This document shows, piece by piece, positions 8,601 through 17,265 of a stretch of 42,463 nt of DNA. The translations under genes and the position numbers were made by a program. The notes beneath the pieces are model-generated. The model worked only from the letters and a program-made list of their open reading frames with translations. It did no database searches and was not told where the DNA came from. Source of the DNA: Dehalococcoidia bacterium (lineage in GTDB: Bacteria > Chloroflexota > Dehalococcoidia > UBA2979); NCBI GenBank assembly GCA_029941115.1, contig JAPYRK010000015.1, forward strand, positions 1 to 42,463, in the 5' to 3' direction. Every line of letters begins with the position of its first letter. The stretch's first letter is position 1.

Positions 8601-9191
8601 ATGACTTCAGAAGCGCTGAGTAACAGAGATATGCCAAATCTTAGTGACGAGGGCCTACGGGTCCTTTTTGATCGAGAGACAGTTTTTTCCGCTATTGATA
8701 GGGTTGCTGCTGAAATAACTCAATGTTATCAGGCGTTCGAAACTGTAAATCTTATCCCAGTTATGACTGGCGGTATGCAGTTTGCGGCTGCGTTGCTGGT
8801 AGATCTTGAGCGTAGAGCCCCTGGCAAATGGATTGTTGTGCCAGTTTTTGCAGCTGCGTATATCCAAGACTCGGTGATATACGAACCAGCCATTGAATTT
8901 CCTGGAACTTTTGATGCAAGAATACGGACTGAGGCGCCGGTACTTGTTCTCGATGACTTATTGGATAGTGGTACAACAATGCAGAAGCTGTTGACGCTTA
9001 TTTCTAAAAAAGGAATTGAGTCTACAAAGCTCGCGGTGCTTCTTGAGAGAGCCAGACCAAGGCAAGTTGACTTAAAGCCTGATTTTTGTGGATTTGAGCT
9101 TGACTCTGATGCGTGGGTCGTAGGTTTTGGGATGGACAGTGAACAACGCTTCAGAGGATTAGACGGAATATACTTACTCGAATCAAATTAG
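8601..9191 (+). CDS. hpt: Hypoxanthine phosphoribosyltransferase-like purine salvage enzyme
   Basis: 196 aa. It should transfer a purine base onto PRPP in the cytoplasm. The PRPP-binding loop reads VLVLDDLLDSGTTM, a type I PRT motif. The C-terminal DFCGFELDSDAWVVGFGMD followed by RFRGLDGIYLL closely resembles bacterial Hpt (the FEI..EFVVGYGLD..ERYRNLP..G form). I chose the ATG at 8601 because GGGAGG lies just upstream. An in-frame ATG at 8535 would add 22 residues with no family equivalent. It is the last gene of the nucleoside uptake operon and converges with metA. The context implies that imported purines are trapped as nucleotides. Base specificity (hypoxanthine, guanine or xanthine) is inferred, not shown. 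Confidence 0.8.
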   Translation: MTSEALSNRDMPNLSDEGLRVLFDRETVFSAIDRVAAEITQCYQAFETVNLIPVMTGGMQFAAALLVDLERRAPGKWIVVPVFAAAYIQDSVIYEPAIEFPGTFDARIRTEAPVLVLDDLLDSGTTMQKLLTLISKKGIESTKLAVLLERARPRQVDLKPDFCGFELDSDAWVVGFGMDSEQRFRGLDGIYLLESN

Positions 9192-9211
9192 AATAGCTCA
9201 GCGTATGATTA

Positions 9212-10102
9212 TTAAAGGCTTATTTTTGTATAACAAGAATGAATCCATTGCTGAAAAAACGTATTTCGATGCATTCGCCATCGGTTAACAGGATTTTCAA
9301 AGTCAAAGTTGGTAATTGGGGGAACTAATGGGTCGCCCTGATCCCGAATGGCTTCATGCGCTAGCCGGCTTGCATTGTACTCGGGATGCCCAACATGCAT
9401 CAGTTGTTTCTGGTCACTACTTTCAAAAATCGTATATCCAGATTCACGTCCATAAGCTAGCAAGTTAATTCGTCCATCATCAGCAGCATTCTCCATGGCA
9501 GCGTCGCTGAGTCCAGCGAAGCGACTCTGTGGACAAAAGAACTTGTCATCCAGAGCATTCATGATTGAATGATTTGGTCTCAAGTTTTCAAGTTCATATA
9601 CACCAAATAATTTCTCCTCAAAATTTATTTTTTCGATTCCTGCCAAATAAGCCAAGGCAAACCCTCCCCAGCAAAGCCCGAGAGTACTAGGACAGGTAGA
9701 TCGAGCAGTATCAATAAGCTCGGTAATCTCATCCCAGTATTCGACTTCTTCAAATTCAAGATGTTCGACAGGTGCACCTGTAACGATAAGGCCATCGAGT
9801 GGGCTTTCTTTGGTGGCTTCTGCAAAAGTTAAATAAAGTTCGTCGAGGTGTCCTTTTGGCCAAGTTTTATAGGCATGCGATTCTAGTCGAATCCAAACTG
9901 GTTCGATCTGCAAGACGGATAGGCCAAGTGGATTCAATAAGTTAAATTCATACTGTTCCCCTAGAGGCATAATATTTAGAATACCAATTCTGAGCGGTCG
10001 AATATCCTGTCGAGCAGCCCTATCTAGCGGGATCCAGCCGATTCCGTTTTCTTCGATGAGCCGTAAGGCGTGATAATCAGGAGGTATGATCAGAGTCATC
10101 AT
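9212..10102 (-). CDS. metA: Homoserine O-acyltransferase, predicted acetyl-CoA specific (MetA family)
   Basis: 296 aa, the usual MetA length. The catalytic Cys is at 144 in LGLCWGGFA, and the His/Glu pair is in VGHPEYNAS (His239, Glu241). Arg-rich and Asn-rich MetA blocks are present at both ends (ILNIMPLGEQYEFNLL near the N-terminus). In this family the residue after TGAPV decides the acyl donor: Glu favours acetyl-CoA, Gly succinyl-CoA. Here it is TGAPVEHLEFEEVEYW (Glu113), so the product should be O-acetylhomoserine. That fits the O-acetylhomoserine sulfhydrylase encoded just upstream in the same operon. Two adjacent ATGs (10102 and 10099) could start it. A long hairpin separates it from metY. 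Confidence 0.93.
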   Translation of the reverse strand: MMTLIIPPDYHALRLIEENGIGWIPLDRAARQDIRPLRIGILNIMPLGEQYEFNLLNPLGLSVLQIEPVWIRLESHAYKTWPKGHLDELYLTFAEATKESPLDGLIVTGAPVEHLEFEEVEYWDEITELIDTARSTCPSTLGLCWGGFALAYLAGIEKINFEEKLFGVYELENLRPNHSIMNALDDKFFCPQSRFAGLSDAAMENAADDGRINLLAYGRESGYTIFESSDQKQLMHVGHPEYNASRLAHEAIRDQGDPLVPPITNFDFENPVNRWRMHRNTFFQQWIHSCYTKISL

Positions 10103-10114
10103 GTGCCTACTTTA

Positions 10115-10164
10115 CATACTATTAGGGTGATTGAAGTATACGCTCCAGTCATCCTAATAGTATG
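10115..10164 (-). promoter_or_regulatory. Long stem-loop between metY and metA
   Basis: A perfect 12-bp inverted repeat (CATACTATTAGG at 10115-10126, CCTAATAGTATG at 10153-10164) extends inward with G-U and Watson-Crick pairs to about 19 bp around a 12-nt loop. It fills the 68-bp gap between the metY stop and the metA start. There is no U-run on either side, so it is not a standard terminator. Possible roles are mRNA processing or stability, partial termination, or control of metA translation. Confidence 0.6.
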
Positions 10165-10170
10165 CGTAAG

Positions 10171-11847
<1,677 letters not shown>

Positions 11848-12960
11848 ATGAGTACTTTACGATTTTCGAAACTTATAGACGGATTACCAGCCTCGGTTCC
11901 GTTTGTGGGGCCAGAGCATTTAGAACGTCAGTTGGATATCGTGTTTCAGGCACGAATAGGTGCTAATGAAAATGTATTCGGACCATCAGACTCCGTACTT
12001 CGAGAGATTGACCGAGCCAAAGAATTTTGCTGGCAATATGGGGATCCCGAGTTATTAGAGTTACGCTCTGAACTTAGCAAATTTCTTGAGGTTGGTATTG
12101 ATGAGATAGTCGTAGGTGAGGGTATCGATGCTTTGTTAGGCTACATATGTCGATTATTTGTGGATCCGGGCGATACGGTAGTCACGTCGGATGGAGCTTA
12201 TCCGACGTTAAATTTTCATGCGATAGGTCACGGGGCCAGAATACAGTCAATTCCGTACAAGAATAATCGGGCAGACTTAGAATTTCTAGCAGAATCGGCT
12301 GGTGCCGTAGATGCGAAGTTGATCTATTTGGCAAATCCAGATAATCCGATGGGAACCAGTTGGGCTTCCAAGGATATCAATCAGTTTGTATCAAGTATCT
12401 CCGCGAGGAGTGTAATTCTTTTAGATGAAGCGTATGGAGAATTCGCTGGGGACGATGTTTTACCTGTAATTGATACATCCTTAACTAACTTGATAAGATT
12501 TAGGACGTTTTCCAAGGCTTATGGGTTAGCAGGATTACGGGTTGGTTATGCTATCGGTCATCGAGATTTGATTCGACAGTTCGAGAAGATTCGAAATCAT
12601 TTTGGCGTAGGTAAGTTGTCGCAAGTGGCCGCCGTGGCTGCACTAAAAGATCAGAGACATATTAATAATGTATTGGATCTTGTGGCTAAATCTAAGGAGA
12701 GAATCTATAGGATTGCGGTGGATAATGGACTTGCATTCATTCAATCTGAGACTAACTTCGTATCAATAGATTGTGGTCATGGGGGTGATTATGCGAGGCG
12801 AGTATTGGAGTCCCTAATTAGAATGGGAGTATTTGTGAGGATGTCTGCCGTGGCTCCGCTAGATCGTTGTATTAGAGTTACGTGTGGAACAGATTCTGAC
12901 TTGGACTTGTTGGCTCAATCTCTTCCAACCGCTTTGGACGAGGCTCGCCGAAACGCCTAG
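11848..12960 (+). CDS. Histidinol-phosphate aminotransferase-family PLP enzyme (HisC-like)
   Basis: 370 aa from the ATG at 11848, chosen because GGAGAG sits 8 nt upstream. A GTG at 11812 would add 12 residues. It is a fold-type I aminotransferase. ARIGANENVFGPS is the HisC-type N-terminal substrate motif, and GEGIDALLGYICRLF the cofactor phosphate loop. LANPDNPMGT and ILLDEAYGEF hold the PLP Asn and Asp/Tyr, and RTFSKAYGLAGLRVGYAIG holds the PLP lysine. HisC converts imidazole-acetol phosphate to histidinol phosphate, but close relatives act on aromatic amino acids or in cobalamin synthesis (CobD). No other histidine genes are nearby, so the substrate is uncertain. It converges with the carbonic anhydrase-like gene. 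Confidence 0.85.
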   Translation: MSTLRFSKLIDGLPASVPFVGPEHLERQLDIVFQARIGANENVFGPSDSVLREIDRAKEFCWQYGDPELLELRSELSKFLEVGIDEIVVGEGIDALLGYICRLFVDPGDTVVTSDGAYPTLNFHAIGHGARIQSIPYKNNRADLEFLAESAGAVDAKLIYLANPDNPMGTSWASKDINQFVSSISARSVILLDEAYGEFAGDDVLPVIDTSLTNLIRFRTFSKAYGLAGLRVGYAIGHRDLIRQFEKIRNHFGVGKLSQVAAVAALKDQRHINNVLDLVAKSKERIYRIAVDNGLAFIQSETNFVSIDCGHGGDYARRVLESLIRMGVFVRMSAVAPLDRCIRVTCGTDSDLDLLAQSLPTALDEARRNA

Positions 12961-12978
12961 TACTATTTCGCGATTGAC

Positions 12979-13521
12979 TTAGACTGCTTCATCCCGCGAA
13001 ATTTCTCGAAGGCCGGCTAAGTGTTCACGGGCTAAATTTTCGTACCTGCCAGGATTACCAGTCACCCATTCTTCTGAGCTAGAACCTATAATCGAACGCT
13101 TGACTACTGCTGGCGCTCCCACGGCCAGCATTCCATCCGGGATCTCAGTTTCAGCCATCACGATGGCGCCTGCACCAATTAGAGCTTTCGCACCAATCTT
13201 AGCTCCGTCAAGGATTAGTGCGCCATTGGCTACTAAAGCTTGTTCACCAATTATGGCTCCATGGACTACACAGTTATGAGCCAAAGATGCCTCACGTCCG
13301 ATGATAGACGGTAGATCGGCCCGACCGTGCACAACAGCTCCGTCTTGAATATTGGCGCCTTCGTGGACTTCAACGTAACTGGTATCACCGCGGAGTACGG
13401 CACCGTACCATACTGATGCGTGAGCTCCTATCGTCACCGCACCTACAATTGTCGCCGTAGGCGCAATAAAAGCACTAGGATGAATTTTTGGTATTTTACT
13501 TCCGATAGCGAATATTGGCAT
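12979..13521 (-). CDS. Gamma-carbonic anhydrase-family left-handed beta-helix protein
   Basis: 180 aa, made largely of hexapeptide repeats (GAVTIGAHASVWYGAVLRGD, then NIQDGAVVHG). The trimeric gamma-CA metal ligands are present in the expected spacing: His in DGAVVHG and the pair in AHNCVVHG (H-x4-H). The length is typical of the YrdA/PaaY/CaiE group, which lacks the acidic loop of the archaeal Cam enzyme, so carbonic anhydrase activity is possible but often low. The gene lies downstream of two hotdog-fold genes on the same strand. In some pathways PaaY-like proteins act beside PaaI-like thioesterases, so a CoA-related role is a fair alternative. Confidence 0.88.
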   Translation of the reverse strand: MPIFAIGSKIPKIHPSAFIAPTATIVGAVTIGAHASVWYGAVLRGDTSYVEVHEGANIQDGAVVHGRADLPSIIGREASLAHNCVVHGAIIGEQALVANGALILDGAKIGAKALIGAGAIVMAETEIPDGMLAVGAPAVVKRSIIGSSSEEWVTGNPGRYENLAREHLAGLREISRDEAV

Positions 13522-13547
13522 ACTAAGTCTCTTTCACTAAAATTTAG

Positions 13548-13946
13548 TTAGTTTATTTTTCCGACTGAACAAGTAACGCGGCAAATGCAAAAAGTTTTTT
13601 CAAATGCTTCGTCCTTTAGTTCGACCGTCACGGTCGCTGTTTTGCCCATTCTTTGTATATACGCCTCCGCCATAATAAAATCTGAAATGGCGGATTCAAG
13701 ATAGGCAGCGCTTAAATCCTGTGTCTGTTTTATTTCACTTCCAGCAAGTATTCTAGAGTTTATTGCAACGTGCGCGGCAAGTTCCGCATAGGTGGCTAAG
13801 ATACCACCATTGATCGAATTTCTCACTCCACCTACATTCACGTTATTTCGCTTCATTCTAAGAACGATTTTCTTATCATCTATAGATTCAATCGAGATCC
13901 CTAGTAGATCTGCAAATGGATATTGACTTAAATTATTATCTCTCAT
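13548..13946 (-). CDS. PaaI-type hotdog thioesterase-like protein
   Basis: 132 aa with a single hotdog domain. VGGVRNSINGGILATYAELAAHVAI corresponds to the PaaI-family helix motif (N...HGG...ALAD.A), with Asn replacing the usual His (NGG instead of HGG). Such proteins usually hydrolyse acyl- or aroyl-CoA. The start lies 2 nt after the stop of the preceding hotdog gene, so the two are probably cotranslated and may form a heteromer. The acyl substrate cannot be told from sequence. Confidence 0.75.
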   Translation of the reverse strand: MRDNNLSQYPFADLLGISIESIDDKKIVLRMKRNNVNVGGVRNSINGGILATYAELAAHVAINSRILAGSEIKQTQDLSAAYLESAISDFIMAEAYIQRMGKTATVTVELKDEAFEKTFCICRVTCSVGKIN

Positions 13947-13948
13947 GC

Positions 13949-14344
13949 TTAGAGCTTCTTTTTAGCTATTACTGAATAGGTGCCGCGGCCTAGTCCAAAT
14001 ACTGTTTGGTGAGCGTCTGAAATGGATACCTCAACTACTGCAATATTTTCTCCTCGACCTGAAACCTTGGCTGTGACTATTGCCTCACCTACAGGAGTCT
14101 TGAAATATGAGATATTGTATTCCACTGTACCATTCATTTCTTCGGTTTCATGATTAATCGCAGTACTCGCGGCTCTCACAAGGGCCAAATCCACAGCGGT
14201 GGTGATTGCGAGTGTTCGGCAATGAGAATATTCAGTTAGTGACTTAACTCGATAGCGTGCCATACCGTTTGTGGCTTCAAGCCTCAGTATTCCTAAAGCA
14301 TCCTCTACCTGGAGGGTCGATGCAAATTCTTCTGGTTCAGCCAT
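13949..14344 (-). CDS. Second hotdog-fold protein, divergent PaaI type
   Basis: 131 aa. Beta-strand pattern and length match a hotdog domain (MARYRVKSLTEYSHCRTLAI, then TVEYNISYFKTPVGEAIVTA). The HGG-type catalytic helix is replaced by TLAITTAVDLALVRAAS, so catalytic residues are not obvious. It is followed 2 nt later by another hotdog gene. Paired subunits where only one keeps catalytic residues are known among MaoC/hotdog proteins, and the same could apply here. It is transcribed away from the thiolase-like gene at 14544 through a shared 199-bp promoter region. Confidence 0.65.
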   Translation of the reverse strand: MAEPEEFASTLQVEDALGILRLEATNGMARYRVKSLTEYSHCRTLAITTAVDLALVRAASTAINHETEEMNGTVEYNISYFKTPVGEAIVTAKVSGRGENIAVVEVSISDAHQTVFGLGRGTYSVIAKKKL

Positions 14345-14475
14345 TCGTCGTGTCCGTACTTGATTATTTTTTCATGGTCGGTCTATGTAACATATGTATA
14401 ACCCCTTATTTACTAGAGATCCTCTGATTTATGTAGATTTACTCTTCGGGTCAATGAAGGTACGCAGCGGCGGGC

Positions 14476-14505
14476 TTGACAGGACACGTGCCTAGGCTGT
14501 AGATC
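14476..14505 (+). promoter_or_regulatory. Candidate promoter for the thiolase-like/DUF35 cluster
   Basis: A consensus TTGACA (14476-14481) is followed by an 18-bp spacer and TAGATC (14500-14505), about 40 bp before the ATG at 14544. The -35 match is perfect and the -10 weaker. The region is divergent from the hotdog genes. Confidence 0.45.
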
Positions 14506-14543
14506 ATAGGTTATTGAAATATTTTATCGTTAGGACATAGCAC

Positions 14544-15671
14544 ATGAGTTTAAGAGGGAAGGCTGCGATCGTTGGATTCTATGAGATACCAACGCAGAAA
14601 GAATATCCGGACAGAACTACTTTTGGTGTAATGGCAGAGGTCGCACGCGGTGCCATCAAAGACGCTGGTCTGCGTAAGGAGGATATCGACGGACTTATTA
14701 ATGGTGAAGGTGTGAATTCGATCACCGTTGCAGAGGCACTAGGAATACAACCTGATTACACGGCTTCAATGACAACCCATGGGTCGAGTGGCGCCACATC
14801 TATTGCTACCGCTGCAGCCGTCATAGCCGCAGGTCTAGCAAACTATGTGCTGTGTGTTTTTGGAGAAGCACGACCTCGCTCGAGTTCCAGAATGGTGGGG
14901 CAAGCACAGGCCAAGGGAATGTTACCTCCTGCAAGTCGAGCTACCGAGTGGGAGCTTCCGTATGGCCCGGTAATAGCGATGAATGGCTGGTATGGCCTAA
15001 TCAAGCAGCGTCATATGTTTGAATATGGAACAACCCAGGAGCAATTCGCAAAATTGGTAGTCGATCAACGATTTAATGCGGCGGCGAATGAGAATGCCGT
15101 TTGGTACGGTCAACCCGTAACCGAAGAGGATGTCCTTAACTCACGTTTTACAAATGATCCACTTCATCTGCTTGAGAGCGTCATGCCGTGCTCCGGTGCG
15201 CACGCGGTTATTGTAACTTCTGCTGAGCGAGCTCGATCTTTACCTAATGACCCGGCGTATATTCTTGGCGTGGGCGGCCCGGCAACAACTCATGATGTTA
15301 TATGGCAAAAAGATGACATCACCACGACGCCAGTCGTAAGTTCAGCACCTACTGCTTTAAATATGGCTGAGATAAGCATCAACGATGTTGACATGGCACA
15401 GTTTTATGATTGCTATTCAATTCTTACGATGGCCTGCTTAGAGGATGCGGGTGTCTCTAAAAAAGGTGAGATTGGTCCCTTCTACGAGTCCACTGACACC
15501 ACTTACAAGGGTGATTTTCCGATCAATACCGATGGTGGACAGATAGGCGCCGGTCAGACAGGTGGAGTTGGTGGAGGCTTCCGACACGTAGTAGAAGGTA
15601 CCCGCCAGGTGATGGGAAGAGCAGGACTAAGGCAGGCATCTAAATCAGATATTTGCTTGGTTAATGGCTGA
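14544..15671 (+). CDS. Thiolase-like (lipid-transfer/Ltp-type) protein, ends at an in-frame TGA
   Basis: 375 aa. It has a thiolase fold of the SCP2/lipid-transfer type: GKAAIVGFYEIPTQKEYP at the N-terminus and VMAEVARGAIKDAGLRKEDIDGLI as helix 1. The nucleophile region THGSSGATSIATAAAVIAAG has no catalytic Cys, and NTDGGQIGAGQTGGVGGGF replaces the usual His loop. Loss of the Cys is typical of Ltp2-like retro-aldolases, which need a DUF35 partner; that partner is the next gene. Such pairs cleave CoA-bound beta-hydroxy intermediates in steroid and related degradation. The ORF stops at TGA 15669 after CLVNG, but the same frame continues with the family-typical GG-containing C-terminal strand up to 15728. 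The annotated protein may therefore be truncated. Confidence 0.85.
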   Translation: MSLRGKAAIVGFYEIPTQKEYPDRTTFGVMAEVARGAIKDAGLRKEDIDGLINGEGVNSITVAEALGIQPDYTASMTTHGSSGATSIATAAAVIAAGLANYVLCVFGEARPRSSSRMVGQAQAKGMLPPASRATEWELPYGPVIAMNGWYGLIKQRHMFEYGTTQEQFAKLVVDQRFNAAANENAVWYGQPVTEEDVLNSRFTNDPLHLLESVMPCSGAHAVIVTSAERARSLPNDPAYILGVGGPATTHDVIWQKDDITTTPVVSSAPTALNMAEISINDVDMAQFYDCYSILTMACLEDAGVSKKGEIGPFYESTDTTYKGDFPINTDGGQIGAGQTGGVGGGFRHVVEGTRQVMGRAGLRQASKSDICLVNG

Positions 15672-15728
15672 GGTGGCACTGCGAGCATTATGTGCACGCT
15701 GGTACTCGGTTCGAGCGCCACTCTTTAA
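15672..15728 (+). pseudogene. In-frame continuation of the thiolase-like gene after the TGA stop
   Basis: After TGA 15669-15671 the frame reads GGTASIMCTLVLGSSATL and then TAA at 15726-15728. Together with the preceding CLVNG this rebuilds the expected thiolase-family C-terminus (V.G.GG....S...LVLG). The TGA may be a recent nonsense mutation, a sequencing error or a readthrough site. Confidence 0.6.
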
Positions 15729-15754
15729 AGTAACAAAAATAAAAAGGAAATAAG

Positions 15755-16189
15755 ATGACTGAATCTAATGCCAATGTATCTCTAAAACCTGAACCACGCC
15801 CCGAAGTACCAGATCTTACGATGCCATTTTGGGATGCCGCAAAACGACACGAGTTGATTGTGCCTAGATGTACCCCGTGCAACGCATTTTTTTGGTATCC
15901 ACGGGAGGCTTGTCCAACATGTTTGAGGAGTGATTCATGGGATTGGGCCAAGGTTAGTGGAAACGCTAGACTTCATACATTCACGATTGTTCGTCAGCCA
16001 TTGCATCCTGGGTTCCAGGAGGAGGTTCCGTACGCGTTTGCTGTTGTGCAGCTTGATGAGGGAGTTCGTATGATGTCTAATATTGTAGACTGTGATGTCA
16101 TAGAAGATATTCAAATTGACATGAAACTTGAAGTTAAATTTGATGACATATCTGACGAATGGACCCTCGTTAAGTTCAAGCCAGCTTAA
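15755..16189 (+). CDS. DUF35 OB-fold/zinc-ribbon acyl-CoA-associated protein
   Basis: 144 aa. An N-terminal helix (MPFWDAAKRHELIVPRC) is followed by a rubredoxin-like zinc ribbon with CTPC and CPTC knuckles (about residues 35-55). An OB-fold follows (ARLHTFTIVRQPLHPGFQEE, then PYAFAVVQLDEGVRMMSNIV). These proteins partner thiolase-like Ltp subunits or acyl-CoA hydratases and bind the CoA moiety. It sits right after the thiolase-like gene with GGAA before the ATG, as expected for an Ltp/DUF35 heteromer. Confidence 0.93.
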   Translation: MTESNANVSLKPEPRPEVPDLTMPFWDAAKRHELIVPRCTPCNAFFWYPREACPTCLRSDSWDWAKVSGNARLHTFTIVRQPLHPGFQEEVPYAFAVVQLDEGVRMMSNIVDCDVIEDIQIDMKLEVKFDDISDEWTLVKFKPA

Positions 16190-16208
16190 GGCGAAATAGA
16201 CAGATTGT

Positions 16209-16760
16209 ATGCGAATCGGCTTAATTTCGGACACTCATATTCCGGAGGCAGGTAAAGAAATTTGGCCTGAAATACGGTCTGTATTCGATGGTGTGGATCT
16301 TATTCTTCATGGTGGAGATATCACAGTCGCTCGAGTCTTGGATGAACTGGAAACAATTGCACCAGTACTGGCCGCTCAAGGAAATCATGACGATCACCTC
16401 TACGCTGATTCGCGAGTTGAGTTAATTCATCATCTTGAGCTTGAAGGCCACAGCTTGGCCCTACTGCATAGATTTGGCCCAGTCGAATCCGATATTAATG
16501 ACTTAATACACGTTTGGTTGGATGATGTACGACCTGAGATTATTGTTTGTGGTGACTCACATTACACATACCTTGAGTGGAAGCAGGATGTGTTGGTCAT
16601 TAATCCTGGTAGTCCGACTCTACCAAGAAATTTAAGTCCACGACTTGGGAACGTGGGGCTTCTAGAGTTGACCTCAGGCAGGGCACCTGAGGCCCATATA
16701 ATAGATCTCGCAGATGGGAAATTTGCGCATTTGCTGCAAGGTTTCCCAAAATTTGCATAA
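16209..16760 (+). CDS. YfcE/MJ0936-family metallophosphoesterase
   Basis: 183 aa. The calcineurin-like motifs are in order: SDTH (residues 7-10), HGGD, GNHDD, LLHRFG, then GDSHYTYLEW where the family usually has GHTH. INPGSPTLPR closes the fold as in YfcE. The first His of the last motif is Asp here, which can still bind metal. YfcE enzymes hydrolyse phosphodiesters in vitro, with few known natural substrates. It starts 19 bp after the DUF35 stop, within what looks like one operon. Confidence 0.9.
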   Translation: MRIGLISDTHIPEAGKEIWPEIRSVFDGVDLILHGGDITVARVLDELETIAPVLAAQGNHDDHLYADSRVELIHHLELEGHSLALLHRFGPVESDINDLIHVWLDDVRPEIIVCGDSHYTYLEWKQDVLVINPGSPTLPRNLSPRLGNVGLLELTSGRAPEAHIIDLADGKFAHLLQGFPKFA

Positions 16761-16810
16761 AATATTTGGCAACATACACTTGGTATAGCCTGTAGGGCCC
16801 AGATCGGAGA

Positions 16811-17239
16811 ATGGAATTGGTTGACATTAGCGATAACATAAGTGAATTTTTAAAACGCCCTTTGGTCGGCACGCTAGCAACATTGGATAATGATGGGAGC
16901 CCTCGAACTCGAGCAATTTGGCATGATTGGAGTGAACATGGTTTGCTTTTATTCAGTGGTACCAAGACGAGGAAGTGGAAAAACATTATCAACGATCATC
17001 GGGTCTCGCTTTGTATTGATGATTCAACACTACCTTATAAGTCTGTCATCGTGGATGGAACTGTCACTCGTCGTGAAGACCAGTCAGACCTATTGTTCCC
17101 AGTCGTGCTACGAATGGCTGAGAAGTATTACGGTATTTCCGAAGGGCGTAAATTCGCTGAGCTTTATAGTACGGCTGCCCAAGAGCAAGTTGCACTCTTC
17201 GAAATTCACATCGAGCGGATTACGACTCAAGGTTTTTGA
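16811..17239 (+). CDS. PPOX-class (pyridoxamine-phosphate oxidase-like) FMN/F420-binding protein
   Basis: 142-aa split beta-barrel. LVGTLATLDNDGSPRTRAIW is the typical first barrel hairpin, LLLFSGTKTRKWKNIINDHR the cofactor-phosphate region (T..RK..NI..), and VSLCIDD follows. Homologs include F420-dependent oxidoreductases and heme- or flavin-binding proteins of Actinobacteria and Chloroflexota. It lies within the 14.5-18.7 kb cluster, so a redox step on a catabolic intermediate is possible. Cofactor choice between FMN and F420 cannot be settled by eye. Confidence 0.85.
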   Translation: MELVDISDNISEFLKRPLVGTLATLDNDGSPRTRAIWHDWSEHGLLLFSGTKTRKWKNIINDHRVSLCIDDSTLPYKSVIVDGTVTRREDQSDLLFPVVLRMAEKYYGISEGRKFAELYSTAAQEQVALFEIHIERITTQGF

Positions 17240-17265
17240 TTGGGAGTTGAGGAAGCAATAGGTCT

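Noticed and set aside
10115-10164. Rho-independent terminator between metY and metA
   Set aside because: The stem is AU-rich and neither side has a T-run; the genes look cotranscribed.
15669-15671. TGA read as selenocysteine or a recoded codon
   Set aside because: TGA ends other genes here, the position is not a redox site, and I see no clear SECIS hairpin directly downstream.
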